64,000 nt of DNA from Sycobia sp. Sy_11 (GCA_018907035.1 JACCIC010000064.1:1224501-1288500); one strand, 5' to 3'; shown: positions 12,730 to 23,700, counted from the stretch's first letter. Made by a program: numbers and translations. Notes: a model not told the origin generated them from the letters alone.

Positions 12730-13425
12730 TTTTCTCCCGTATCCTGTGTGCGAGAATTTTGATACAAGCTGTTCCAAGAACGGTGAGAAGATGCCGAAGA
12801 TGAACCTCGTCCTGGACGTCCTAGCATGTCAACAACAGATGAAAACTCTGAAGCATTGAAAGATATTGTGTTAAAAAATCGTCTAATCACTATCAAAAAA
12901 GTTGCTGAAGATGTTGGCATATTGGTTGGCTTATCCGTCAGTGAAATTCGTTTCTGCTTAATTTTTATCTTTTACCTGATTCATTTGTATAATTGTATCT
13001 CTTTTTGATAAATCTGCTTAATTTTTATCAAATGAACAGTCGCATGACCATAGCTCAGGAGATGTTTATTGAAGTCAATAATAAAGCTGATTTTCTCAAA
13101 AGGATTAAACCTGTCGATAAATCGTAGGTAAATGGTCATGACATCGAAACTAAAGCCCAATTGTTCCAATGGATGAGTCCAGAAGAATCAAAACCGAAGA
13201 AAGCACGGCTACTCATTCATCGTTGCTTATGAGAGATTTGGTATCCAAGACCAACACCGGAGTCATGCCTCAGCCTCCATATTCGCCAGATTTGCTATCC
13301 AGTGATTTTATTCTTTTCCCAAAAATTATCAGAAGTACTTCGATGATTGGAAAAAGTGGCACAAATGTATTATATCTGAGGAGGGTTTTTGAAGGGAACA
13401 ACATAAGTATCGATTAATAAATAAA
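12730..13425 (+). pseudogene. Decayed mariner transposase (MSTTDEN-type family)
   Basis: Conceptual translation reads EDAEDEPRPGRPS then MSTTDENSEALKD, the N-terminal region of a widespread insect mariner group. A collapsed middle follows, then MPQPPYSPDL near 13263 and LFPKI near 13312, corresponding to the third catalytic block. There are frameshifts, stops and a large internal deletion, and the second catalytic motif is missing. A candidate right terminus (TAATAAGGTGACTTTTTGG on the minus strand, near 13445-13475) follows the coding region. The left terminus was not identified. Confidence 0.65.
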
Positions 13426-13761
13426 TATTTTCTGGGAAATCCAAAAAGTCACCTTATTATTTGAACACACCTTGTAGTATTATATTAAACGTTGTAACAA
13501 GAATATCTCGCGTCTGTAATAAATATATATATATAATAAATATAATATAATATATAATATATTGTAGCATTGCAAACGGTGCATGTTACGAATACTGCCA
13601 AAAGCGTGACCAAAATATGCAGCCAGGGTTCTACCTTTATAGAACGAAAGTATTAGAATATTATATTGGACATTAAATCCCGGGCTCAAGAAGCATGACG
13701 AAATGAAGCTGCTAAGAAATGCGGTTTGAACTTTATGCGGAATTGTCTCGGTTCACGAATA

Positions 13762-14202
13762 CGAGGTAAGACCATTAAGTAATGCGACACAATTAAAATA
13801 TCGAGTATATTAAATTCCATTTTCGTAACAATTCTAGAACACTTCTTGTGTTTTAAACACTTCTTGTCACAGATTCTTGGATGACGTCAATGGAGTCAAA
13901 ATGTCGAACATTGACTTTCACTACCATACAATTAAAGCACTTTTTCACAAGTTTCTGTCGCGGTTACGTCGAATTTATCGCGCACCGGTGCACTAAATTT
14001 CTCTGTTCCATTTTCGTCACATACACTACTCGCGCGTTGTTACAAAATATCAAGCAGCTGGCGAAGAAATAATGGTATAAGGGTGATCAATGTTCCATCG
14101 AGACAATAGGGATCTACTATTACAGTGTCGGAGTTACAGGTGCGCAGTGTTACCACACACCGAGAAATAAAACCGGTCGTATTACTTAATTGTCTGACCT
14201 CG
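13762..14202. mobile_element. 441-bp MITE with mariner-like termini
   Basis: The left end is CGAGGTAAGACCATTAAGTA. The right end, reverse-complemented, is CGAGGTCAGACAATTAAGTA. The termini are about 27 bp, nearly identical, and flanked by TA on both sides. The interior (including a 63-codon ORF at 13881) shows no transposase motif, so this is a non-autonomous element presumably mobilised by a mariner of the CGAGG-terminus type. Confidence 0.8.
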
Positions 14203-14829
14203 TATTGAAACGAACAGGCTAGGAAATTTCGCGATGGTAAACAAGATTAGCGCTATCGACTTTGTCATGGAGGCAGAGGTCGATCGAGTGCCTAACTAAC
14301 ATTCGATCAATACGTATAAATAAACGTGAACGGCCTATTAGATCCGTTGAAATCGACTAGCGGTCTTTATGTGTAAATAGACATAAATTTGTAGAGATAA
14401 GAAAAAATATAGATATACACACAGAATAGTGTTATAGGACGTGACTGTAGCCTTCTACAAGTTGATCTTAAAATAAAATTTAAAAATCAAAAAAAAGAAT
14501 CTTCTAACGAGAGAATTCCAAATATTAGTTCCCTGAGTTGGAAACAAAATTAAACACTAGTTTTAGGCTATAAAAATCATTTCAGAGTATTCTTTTGATT
14601 ATACAAACTTTTCTATATAGTCGCCTTGGACTCAAAAAAACTCAAAAAGTCCTCTTTTTTATCTGCGATTTAATGACTTTTTTGCATAAATTTTACTGTA
14701 AACCAGCTTCTCTGACAAGATTTTATGAATTTCGATATATTTCACATTCAAGAAGCATCATTTTCAAAACATCATCAATAATTCATTGTCTTTCCATCTG
14801 AATAATTTTTCAATCTCATCGCATCCTGA
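14203..14829. other. AT-rich intergenic DNA
   Basis: Nothing recognised. Confidence 0.5.
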
Positions 14830-15155
14830 CTCGAGAAAATCTGTACGCCATCTTCGAACTATCTACACATTGGTTCAGTTATTATGAGAAATAGTGATCA
14901 ATTCTCTGCGAATATGATTGCCGTTTAATTTTTTGCAGCTAAAACGGTTAACTGCACGTAATCTGCAAGCGCAACCGCTTTGCATTGAACTCCATAATTG
15001 TCGAGCTTGTACTGCTGAGCAAAGTATTCTCGACCAGAGAAACCTATTCCAGTCTTATCGACAAAATCAAAACTGAAAGTATGATAAGCTCAAGCTCCCT
15101 AGGTGGCGTCTAAGAAGAAAGTCAAACTAGGCCAACTTGCTATTTGAATTCCCTC
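14830..15155. repeat. Diverged relative of the MITE at 36496
   Basis: It shares scattered segments with 36655-36980, including GAGAAAATCT...GCGCCATCTTCG, CTCCATAATTGTCGAGCTT and an end ACTTGCTATTTGAATTCCCTC similar to that element's right terminus. The left terminus was not found, so it is probably partial. Confidence 0.5.
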
Positions 15156-15296
15156 ATAAAATAAATGTCCGAGAAGTAAACCGACTATAAATGCGTAAGT
15201 AAATTCGTAAGTTCAGGTACGCAGTTATTATACGCAAACAGCAGCTACCAATGTACTATATACCTAGGTCGATACTGTTGGCTTTGAATACGAAGA

Positions 15297-15335
<39 letters not shown>

Positions 15336-16929
15336 CAGAGAGCAAGAGAGTGAAAGGCAGCAAGCGCTCGGAAGTAGAGAGAGAGATTCATAAGGTTTAA
15401 AGAGATCCTATCTTTCATAAGCGGTAAAATGTTTCAGTGTATGGAGCCAGGCAGAAAAGGAAACTCAATATTAATGTACTAAGTTAGCTGAATTTGTGCA
15501 TATTCCCGGCAGATATACGCAGAACAAGAACATAGTAACAGTGATAATAGGGCGCAGCGACAAGAGTTCACTTAGAGGTCCCTTAAAATTAAATGACAAC
15601 TTCGCAGAATTTGTGGAATATTAATGAATATAATATTTGTACCAACAATCAGAACACAAAGCCCAAAAATAAAAGGAAGCTATATCATGTGATGTTTAAT
15701 TAGAATTGAGTTTTCAATTTATTCATTATTGCGTTACTAGTTTTAGAATAGGGAAAGTTCATTGTAATTTTTTTACATTTTTCCTAATACTTGGAGTGTT
15801 TATTGATACGTATTTATTCCTAGTCTCATCCAGTTATGCGCGTCAATCCATGGGACTAGTCCAGCTATCAAAGTGTGATCCCAAAGGGTAAATTAAAATG
15901 CAGCTGGTATAGGTGATATTGATAGGAGCTTCGGTAGGTACATTCAGCTACCAAATTAAACAGGGTGGATTGAGCCAAGCCTGTGCTGTCTAATAGTAGC
16001 AGATTTTTATTTTAATTAATCAGAACTAAGTTTATCCACATGTGTCGCAATCGCTGCTTTTGCTCTTTAGACTATCCTTACTATTTTAAATAAGACAGAG
16101 GCAAAACAGAGCATGTGATAGTTATCTGAAAACGCTCGCTTTTTCGTTAATATTGTTGGCATTCTGTTACATCATTGCATTATAATTTAGGTTGTTTATC
16201 GAGACTACGTATAGTGATTTTTTGTAACAAATCAACCTATCACTCGCTCATACTTACTTCCTTGTGACCTTTTTTTTATATTAATCTTTATTTTCTATTA
16301 ACATATGATGAGGTATAAAGTAATCTCTAAACAATTGTATGTATTTTGAATCCACTACATAACATATAATACGAAAGGATTTGGAATATACCACAAGTGT
16401 TAATCATGTCCTGACAAGAGTATGATAGATAATACTACATCTCTATGTGATCTTCCAAACCGTAACTTAATTTGACAACTAAGATAAGCCATCTGTCTAA
16501 AGCGCAGTTGTTCTCTTACCTTGATTCCATGGAGCATGTTATGTTCCTAATGCGAAATCTGACATTCTTTTAGTTGAAAGTATAAAAGAACATCTTATAA
16601 AATTGGAAGGAGTGCAGACTTAGATGAGGACGTCATATACTAACACTCTCATCTCGGCTGCGCCCGTCATAGTAACGTAACCAATTAAATAGTTAAATAC
16701 TATCTATGTAAAAAAATACTCCATGTATAAAAATATATTGCCTATAGATGATTTTACCTATGATAACATTTCTGCAAAAAAAAAATGAAATATTCGGAGG
16801 GCCCCCTGAAACATTATGAATGGTGTGGCAGTATGCATTTAGTCCCGAGATAGACACCTTACCCTATTTTATTGAATATTAAATTAATAAATATTCTTAT
16901 CGGTCTTACAGTCTTTATAGTAGAATATA
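15156..16929. other. Intergenic DNA with a (GA)n tract and a PLE terminal scrap
   Basis: A GA repeat lies at about 15298-15375. A 40-bp scrap at 16871-16910 matches the PLE terminus (ATTAATAAATATTC then GTCTTACAGTC). Otherwise AT-rich with no gene seen. Confidence 0.55.
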
Positions 16930-17218
16930 TTAACTAAAATAATAACAAATTAATAAATATTTTTTTATTGGTCTTACAGTCCAATCAATTTCAACCAAAA
17001 ATAAAATAAAATAAAAATAAAAAATAATAAAAATAAAAATAAAAATTAAAAATAAAAATTAAATTAAAAATTAAATTAAAATGATAATGACAGTCAGACT
17101 GTCCTTGTTTACATTCACCCCCGTAGACTAATCTGAAAATAAAATATTAGCTGAAAAAATTCTTTGTTAGTAAAGTGCAGTCTGACTGTCCCCAACACCC
17201 TTACCTAATTGAAGACTT

Positions 17219-17258
17219 GTCCAACGTTTCGAGCTCGCTACGGCTCCTCATCAGGGAC
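17219..17258 (-). ncRNA. Hammerhead ribozyme motif in PLE copy 2
   Basis: Read on the minus strand: helix I strand GUCC, core CUGAUGA, a GAGC/GCUC hairpin stem with one unpaired G, GAAA, ACGU then U, and GGAC complementary to GUCC. The ACGU palindrome would give helix III between two molecules, as reported for minimal PLE hammerheads, with cleavage expected after GUU. Folding was done by eye. Confidence 0.72.
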
Positions 17259-17359
17259 TAATCTAAACCTTATATTCTATTCTATATATACCCATCCCCA
17301 TATCCAAATTTAGTAAATTAAATATAAATTGCCCCTCTACACAAATTGTCCAAAACCAA

Positions 17360-19810
17360 TCAACTTAATAAGGAATGATAAACACTGTCCAATTTACCAG
17401 ACTCTAACATTAAATTCACATTATTTCGATTCCTGGAAATGTGAATACTTTCAAGACTCTCCCGTTTATACTTATTATTAATACCATATTCCAAAATATC
17501 CACATTCACAAAATCAAAAGAATGTAAAAACTTTAAACAATGCTCTTTTAAACCAGAAGTAATATGTGAGCTACGTAAACTATATTTATGCTCATAAATT
17601 CTCTTTTTTAAATATCTACCTGTTTGTCCAATATAGTATTTATCACAATCCATGCAATTAATCTTGTAAACAACTCCTGATTTTAAGCATAAATCATCCT
17701 TATCTTTGCAATTATTAAACAATCTACTTAAATTATTGCGATTTTTAAAGAAAATTTGAATGTTATATTTCCGAAAATTTCTTTTTATTCTTTCAGATAA
17801 TCCTCGAACATATGGTAAGACAATAATTTTGCCTCCGTTAAAATCAATTCCTGCACTATGTCTATTTTCGGTATTATAAATTTTAAACAATCTCTCAGCA
17901 ATCAATCTATTAATAAATTGAATTGGATAGCCATTATTAATAAAAGTCTCTCTTACTATCTGTAAATTATTTTGTCTAAAATCTTTATGTGACAATTTAA
18001 TTGCTCTGTCAATGACACCTCTCAATGCTCCAATTTTGTTTCCGAATTGGTGGTGTGAATTAAAATCTAAAAACCTACCTGACCAAGTAGGCTTTCTGTA
18101 CCAATTAAGTTTTACCTTATTATTACTACATCTAATCACATTAACGTCCAAAAAACTTAACTGACTATTTACTTCAACCTCCCTTGTAAATTTAATTCTG
18201 TCATGTACAGAATTGAAAACATCCACCATTTCATCCACAAAAACTTCTGGAACAATTGTAAAGATATCATCAACATATCTCTTAAATATCATTGGTTCAA
18301 AAAGCAATTTTGACAAGGCTATACTTTCCAACTTTTCCATAACTAAATTAGCTATAACCGGTGACAAAGGCGACCCCATTGGACATCCGTATTTTTGTTC
18401 ATAAAATTTATTATCAAATGAAAAAATTGTGTTATTAAAAACCAAATTAATTGATTTAATAAATTCATTCATTGTCAATTTTGTATGCAAATTAATTTCA
18501 TTCCACTTTTCCTGTATAATATCATTTAACAACTCTAAAGGTACATTTGTAAACAAAGATACTACATCCAATGAAATCATCTTGTAGTTTTTCGGAATAA
18601 CAATATCTTTCATTTCATTGTAAAAACACCAACTATCCTTAATGTAAGAACTAGTTCTTCCAACTATCTTAACCAATATATTAGACAAAAATCTAGCAAT
18701 ATTATAAGTTGGGAAACCTATGGAAGATATTATTATTCTAAATGTCAGATTTTCTTTCTGAATCTTGGGAAGCCCATAACATTTTGCCACAGTTCCATTT
18801 TCACATTTTAAATACTTATATGTAGTATCATTTATATATGCATTTCTTTTCCAATTATTTAATAACTCTTTCAAATTATTTTGTAGCTTAATGATATGTG
18901 GATTACCAATCTTCAAATAAGTACTATCATCATTTAATATATTATTTATACAATTTATGTAATCAATTTTATTGGAAGCTACAGTTACATTACCTTTGTC
19001 GGCCTTTTGGAAGATTATATTAGGATTATTTTTCAAAAAATTCTTCGCGGTAATCAAATCATGTATAAAATTACTATTTAAAAAATTATTAAATTTATTT
19101 TCTCTTTTAAAATTACTAATGACATTAACCAAAGATGCCCTACATTCCTTTTTTACTTCATCATTTAAACCAAAAAGATTACTTTCAACCTCCGCGATGA
19201 TTTCTTTGATCGGGAGATTACTTTTACAATATAATATTCCATGTTTGGCACCTTTAGACATGATGTTTATTACTTCATTTGGTATCTCCTTGTCAGTTAG
19301 ATTCCTAAACCAATTTTTATTGTTTGCATTGTTAAATTGACAGCTTTGAAATTGTTTTTTATTTCTTACACATTCAAATTTCCTTTTTAGTGTTTGTCTA
19401 TTAATATATTTTGTCTTCATAAAATGTTTGCTTTGACCAAGAAAAAATTCATGTAATTCATTTCTTTCTATATTTTGATATAAATAATGTTTAATCTTTA
19501 ATAAATATCTATTTAAGGAATGAATCTGAATATGTAAATCTCTAATTTCTAAATTAAGTAATTTATTTTTGAAAAAGATAATATTCTTTTTTATATCACA
19601 ACAAACATTCTTACTATAAACCTGCAAAAAATATTCATCATGAAATCTATTATTAATGTGTACCGGAAATATATTTGATTTCTTGCATCTAATAAGGAAT
19701 GTAAGTTTTTCTTTAAGAATTACAACTTTTAAATTCATTTTAATCCATTTTGAACAATAATCTTTAATAGTACTACCATATTCACAATAAATTTCTCTAA
19801 AATAAATCAT
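17360..19810 (-). CDS. Penelope-like reverse transcriptase with GIY-YIG endonuclease, 816 aa
   Basis: A single uninterrupted ORF. The N-terminal 200 or so residues are lysine/asparagine-rich. The reverse transcriptase follows, with YGLPKIQK, SLDVVSLFTNVP (first catalytic Asp), GCPMGSPLSPVIANL and the YVDD catalytic box at residues 512-515. After the RT comes LSFLDVNV and the WYRKPTWSGR segment usual in PLEs. A C-terminal GIY-YIG nuclease starts near residue 711 (VYKINC, YYIGQT, R.LKKRIYEHK), preceded by a short cysteine cluster. This domain order is diagnostic of endonuclease-bearing PLEs, which reverse-transcribe their RNA at a nicked target. Start at 19810 is the first ATG after a short leader. 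No stop or frameshift was seen, so it may encode a complete protein; activity is not shown. Confidence 0.93.
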   Translation of the reverse strand: MIYFREIYCEYGSTIKDYCSKWIKMNLKVVILKEKLTFLIRCKKSNIFPVHINNRFHDEYFLQVYSKNVCCDIKKNIIFFKNKLLNLEIRDLHIQIHSLNRYLLKIKHYLYQNIERNELHEFFLGQSKHFMKTKYINRQTLKRKFECVRNKKQFQSCQFNNANNKNWFRNLTDKEIPNEVINIMSKGAKHGILYCKSNLPIKEIIAEVESNLFGLNDEVKKECRASLVNVISNFKRENKFNNFLNSNFIHDLITAKNFLKNNPNIIFQKADKGNVTVASNKIDYINCINNILNDDSTYLKIGNPHIIKLQNNLKELLNNWKRNAYINDTTYKYLKCENGTVAKCYGLPKIQKENLTFRIIISSIGFPTYNIARFLSNILVKIVGRTSSYIKDSWCFYNEMKDIVIPKNYKMISLDVVSLFTNVPLELLNDIIQEKWNEINLHTKLTMNEFIKSINLVFNNTIFSFDNKFYEQKYGCPMGSPLSPVIANLVMEKLESIALSKLLFEPMIFKRYVDDIFTIVPEVFVDEMVDVFNSVHDRIKFTREVEVNSQLSFLDVNVIRCSNNKVKLNWYRKPTWSGRFLDFNSHHQFGNKIGALRGVIDRAIKLSHKDFRQNNLQIVRETFINNGYPIQFINRLIAERLFKIYNTENRHSAGIDFNGGKIIVLPYVRGLSERIKRNFRKYNIQIFFKNRNNLSRLFNNCKDKDDLCLKSGVVYKINCMDCDKYYIGQTGRYLKKRIYEHKYSLRSSHITSGLKEHCLKFLHSFDFVNVDILEYGINNKYKRESLESIHISRNRNNVNLMLESGKLDSVYHSLLS

Positions 19811-20343
19811 GACATACCCCCTTAATTTAAGTTAAATAGACCTTCTATTTTAAAACAATTGAATTGTACTTCTGTCGACTGCCCATATACAAATTAATAA
19901 ATATTTTTTTATTGGTCTTACAGTCCAATCAATTTCAACCAAAAATAAAATAAAATAAAATAATAAAAAAAAACAATAATTTTGCCTCCGTTAAAATCAA
20001 TTCCTGCACTATGTCTATTTTCGGTATTATAAATTTCAAACAATCTCTCAGCAATCAATCTATTAATAAATTGTATTGGGTAGCCATTATTAATAAAAGT
20101 CTCTCTTACTATCTGTAAATTATTTTGTCTAAAATCTTTATGTGACAATTTAATTGCTCTGTCAAAGACACCTCTCAATGCTCCAATTTTGTTTCCGAAT
20201 TGGTGGTGTGAATCAAAATCTAAAAACCTACCTGACAAATTATTGTCTTACCATATGTTCGAGGATTATCTGAAAGAATAAAAAGAAATTTTCGGAAATA
20301 TAACATTCAAATTTTCTTTAAAAATCGCAATAATTTAAGTAGA

Positions 20344-20706
20344 TTGTTTAATAATTGCAAAGATAAGGATGATTTATGCTTAAAATCAGGAGTTGTTTAC
20401 AAGATTAATTGCATGGATTGTGATAAATACTATATTGGACAAACAGGTAGATATTTAAAAAAGAGAATTTATGAGCATAAATATAGTTTACGTAGCTCAC
20501 ATATTACTTCTGGTTTAAAAGAGCATTGTTTAAAGTTTTTACATTCTTTTGATTTTGTGAATGTGGATATTTTGGAATATGGTATTAATAATAAGTATAA
20601 ACGGGAGAGTCTTGAAAGTATTCACATTTCCAAGAATCGAAATAATGTGAATTTAATGTTAGAGTCTGGTAGATTGGACAGTGTTTATCATTCCTTATTA
20701 AATTGA
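20344..20706 (+). pseudogene. PLE GIY-YIG domain fragment, 120 codons open
   Basis: This matches the last ~120 residues of the 816-aa protein nearly identically, including the VYKINC, YYIGQTGR and KRIYEHK blocks, ending at the homologous stop codon. It lacks the reverse transcriptase and is part of the truncated copy 3. The few differences from copy 2 indicate a recent relationship. Confidence 0.85.
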
Positions 20707-20807
20707 TTGGTTTTGGACAATTTGTGTAGAGGGGGAATTTATATTTAATTTACGAAATTTGGTGGTGGGGATGAGTATATATAGATTAGAATATAAGGTT
20801 TAGATTA

Positions 20808-20847
20808 GTCCCTGATGAGGAGCCGTAGCGAGCTCGAAACGTTGGAC
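20808..20847 (+). ncRNA. Hammerhead ribozyme motif in PLE copy 3
   Basis: GTCC at 20808-20811, CTGATGA at 20812-20818, stem GAGC/GCTC, GAAA at 20836-20839, ACGT overlapping it, and GGAC at 20844-20847. All conserved core positions are present. Confidence 0.72.
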
Positions 20848-21299
20848 AAGTCTTCAATTAGGTAAGGGTGTTGGGGACAGTCAGACTGCACTTTACTAAC
20901 AAAGAATTTTTTCAGCTAATATTTTATTTTCAGATTAGTCTACGGGGGTGAATGTAAACAAGGACAGTCTGACTGTCATTATCATTTTAATTTAATTTTT
21001 AATTTAATTTTTATTTTTAATTTTTATTTTTATTTTTATTATTTTTTATTTTTATTTTATTTTATTTTTGGTTGAAATTGATTGGACTGTAAGACCAATA
21101 AAAAAATATTTATTAATTTGTATATGGGCAGTCGACAGAAGTACAATTCAATTGTTTTAAAATAATAACAGACTGTCCTTGTTTATTATCACCCCCGAAT
21201 ATTGAAATAAAACTTATTACTAAAAGTAAATTAGATTCAATATGAAAAATAATAAAATACAATAATAATGAAATAAAATAAAATAAAAATAATAAACTA

Positions 21300-21432
21300 T
21301 TAGGAGTGTAAATAAGTCTTTCCCGTTTTTTGTAAGAGATGGCGCCACCAATACTGTGCGAGTATTCAATGGTTACATATGTCATAATCAAAGCTTATTC
21401 ATATGTCAACAATTCCATACTAACACATTAGT
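21300..21432 (+). mobile_element. Truncated 5' end of a mauritiana-type mariner
   Basis: It begins at a TA with TTAGGAGTGTAAATAAGTC and follows the 5' untranslated region of the full-length mariner at 22413 for 133 bp. It then breaks off into a CT-rich tract. No coding part remains. Confidence 0.85.
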
Positions 21433-21452
21433 GCGCTTCTTCTTCTCCGCCC

Positions 21453-21494
<42 letters not shown>

Positions 21495-21930
21495 GCCCTT
21501 TTTCCTACCTCTGCCTTGCTTCTTCTCTTTCTTTCTCTTCTTTATCTCTTACTTCTTCTCTCACACTTTTCTGACTTTTCTTCGCACTTGTCTCGCACTT
21601 TCTTCTCCCACCTTTTTCCTTTACTTTCTCGTGCTTCTCTCACTTTTTACACTTGTTCCTCCCTTTCTTCTCCTTACTTTCCAACTTACTATCTCTCGGA
21701 ATACTTTCTTTCTTCACGACTCTACTGTTCTCCTTGGCGGTCAGCGGCACACCCCTCTCTCGTTCTCTTTCTCTGCTGCTCTCGACTCGGCGGTCGCGCG
21801 CGGAGTCCTCGCGTCTCCTTGCTCGCGGGGAAGACGGAGGAAAGGGGGGGGGGGGAATTCGGCGGCTGCCGGCGACGACCGACCGCGGTCGTGACGTGCC
21901 GAACACGCGCTTAAAAGAAAGTCGGTTGAC
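21433..21930. other. Pyrimidine-rich tract with (CT)n followed by CpG-rich segment
   Basis: A CT microsatellite at about 21461-21491 lies within a ~300-bp pyrimidine-biased region, followed by a GC/CpG-rich stretch with a 13-bp G run near 21846. It resembles the composition of the Gypsy LTR and of 46180-46870 but shares no clear sequence with them. The ORFs here are low-complexity. Confidence 0.5.
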
Positions 21931-22008
21931 GCCTTTAGCACCTTTCTTCTTACGTACCCTTTCCTATTATTTCTTCTTATTTCTAATTACTCTATTTAAT
22001 TAAATTTA

Positions 22009-22400
22009 TTCTACGTATTCCTAATTACCGCTAACTTAGGCTATTTATTTACCCTTATTCCTAATTATCTCTATTTAGTTTATTTTATTCTACGTATTCC
22101 TAATTACCGCTATTTATTTTAATAATTCATTTCATTTATTTATAATTATAATCTATAATATAATATAATATAATATAATATAATATAATATATAAATTAC
22201 ATTATCTGTGAGCAGTCCAAATATTTAGTAATTTTACTTAGCAACAATGTCCTATTATTTATTCTTATTCTATACATTATCTTATCCTATAGTTTATTAT
22301 CTTTAGTTAATTTTTTTCTATTATCTCTATTTATCTATCTTATTCTATTCATTATCTTATCCTATAGTTTATTATCTTTAGTTAATTTATTTCTATTAGC
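22009..22400. repeat. Imperfect tandem repeats, periods about 74 and 80 bp
   Basis: TTCTACGTATTCCTAATTAC occurs at 22009 and 22089. A second unit containing TTATCCTATAGTTTATTATC occurs near 22282 and 22356. A run of AATAT units lies at 22150-22190. Confidence 0.75.
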
Positions 22401-22412
22401 TCTAGTTATCTA

Positions 22413-23698
22413 TTAGGAGTGTGAATAAGTCTTTCCCGCTTTTTGTAAGAGATGGCGCCACCAATACTGTGCGAGTATTCAATGGTTACATATGTCATAA
22501 TCAAATCTTATTCATATGTCAACAATCCCATACTAACACATTAGTAAAAATTTTTTCGCATCATAAATTTTTGATATCGTGAAAATGTCGAAATTTGAGC
22601 CGAGTCGACGTCATTTGCGGGAAGTTTCACTTTATTGGTTCAATTTGAAGAAATCTGCTGCCGAGACGCATCGATTGCTTCAGGAGGCTTATGGAGAAGG
22701 TTGTGTCGATGATTCAAGTGTTTGCGGATGGTTTCGACGCTTCAAAAGCGGTGATTTCGACGTGGAAGACAAGGAGCGTTCCGGGCGGCCGCAAATCTTT
22801 GAAGATCGAGAATTGGCGATTTTGCTTGATGAAGATTCTTGTCAAACGCAAGAAGAACTTGCTGAAGCATTGGGAGTTGACCGAACAACCATTTCCAAGC
22901 GTTTGAAAGCCATGGGAATGATCCAAAAGCAAGGAAATTGGGTGCCGTACGAACTGAAGCTGAGAGACGTCGAACGGCGTTTTTTCACTTGCGAACAGCT
23001 GCTTCAGCGACATAAAAGAAAGGGTTTTCTGCATCGTATCGTGACTGGCGATGAAAAGTGGATACGTTACGATAATCCGAAGCGAAGAAAATCATGGGGA
23101 CTACCCGGCCATGCATCATCATCGACGGCCAAGCCAAATATTCATGGCGCCAAGCTCATGCTCTGTATATGGTGGGACCAGCTAGGTGTGGTTTACTATG
23201 AGCTTCTGAAACCGAATAAAAGGATCACAGGCGAGGTCTATCGACGACAATTGATGCGTTTGAGCCGCGCACTGCGAGAAAAACGGCCACAATACTCCGA
23301 CAGGCACGACAAAGTTATTTTGCAACATGACAATGCTTGCCCACATGTTGCACCGCCGGTGAAAACATACTTAGAAACGCTCAAATGGGAAGTCCTACCC
23401 CACCCGCCGTATAGTCCAGACGTTGCTCCGTCTGATTACCATCTCTTCAGATCGATGACGCATGGCCTGGCTGACCAGCACTTCCTTACCTACGAGGAAG
23501 CCAAAAAATGGGTGGATGACTGGATAGAGGCGAAACCGGTCGAATTTTTTCGCAACGGGATTCGTATGTGGCCAGAAAGATGGGAAAAAGTTCTAGCTAG
23601 CGATGGCCAATACTTTCAATAATTCATTTGTAACCATTTTTTCACAATAAAGGCTCAAAATTTGAAAAAAAACGGGAAAGACTTATTCACATACCTGA
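22413..23698 (+). mobile_element. Full-length mauritiana-type mariner, copy 1 (1286 bp)
   Basis: The termini are TTAGGAGTGTGAATAAGTC (left) and TCAGGTATGTGAATAAGTC (right, reverse-complemented), both followed by TTTCCCG. TA target duplications lie at 22411-22412 and 23699-23700. The length of 1286 bp equals that of copy 2 at 62032 and matches the usual mariner size. Confidence 0.95.
22585..23622 (+). CDS. Mariner transposase, 345 aa, intact reading frame
   Basis: I chose the ATG at 22585 over the upstream GTG; it gives 345 aa, the length of the Mos1-type transposase. An N-terminal helix-turn-helix region (about 1-110) binds terminal repeats. WVPYEL is at residue 119. The catalytic triad is in GDEKW (Asp156), QHDNA (Asp249) and APSDYH (Asp284), which is DD34D spacing. 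The protein would cut and paste the element at TA sites. Compared with the other copy it has Cys at 252 in the motif usually DNARPH, and Cys-Gly at 47-48 where the other has Arg-Glu. The frame is undamaged, but these changes in conserved motifs could weaken it. Confidence 0.93.
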   Translation: MSKFEPSRRHLREVSLYWFNLKKSAAETHRLLQEAYGEGCVDDSSVCGWFRRFKSGDFDVEDKERSGRPQIFEDRELAILLDEDSCQTQEELAEALGVDRTTISKRLKAMGMIQKQGNWVPYELKLRDVERRFFTCEQLLQRHKRKGFLHRIVTGDEKWIRYDNPKRRKSWGLPGHASSSTAKPNIHGAKLMLCIWWDQLGVVYYELLKPNKRITGEVYRRQLMRLSRALREKRPQYSDRHDKVILQHDNACPHVAPPVKTYLETLKWEVLPHPPYSPDVAPSDYHLFRSMTHGLADQHFLTYEEAKKWVDDWIEAKPVEFFRNGIRMWPERWEKVLASDGQYFQ

Positions 23699-23700
23699 TA

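Larger units (their letters stand above)
16930..19960 (-). mobile_element. Penelope-like element copy 2, near full length
   Basis: The minus-strand element comprises a terminal sequence, a short leader, an 816-codon ORF, a 3' untranslated region with a hammerhead motif, and terminal sequence again. The segment around TTATTGGTCTTACAGTCCAA occurs in the same orientation at about 16955-17005 and 19890-19945, so the ORF is bracketed by direct terminal repeats, as in the pseudo-LTR arrangement described for Penelope elements. Confidence 0.85.
19965..21165 (+). mobile_element. Penelope-like element copy 3, 5'-truncated with inverted 5' segment
   Basis: Positions 20241-21165 read in the plus direction match copy 2 from about 17825 down to its 3' end. 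Positions 19965-20238 match copy 2 about 17818-18085 but in the opposite orientation. The two pieces meet at the same internal point of the element, the pattern made by twin priming in target-primed retrotransposition. The copy sits directly next to the 5' end of copy 2, so the two form an inverted pair with about 0.9-kb arms. Confidence 0.85.

Noticed and set aside
21516..22003. ORFs of 66-132 codons rich in Leu/Ser or Arg
   Set aside because: They are produced by the pyrimidine tract and CpG segment in several frames at once.
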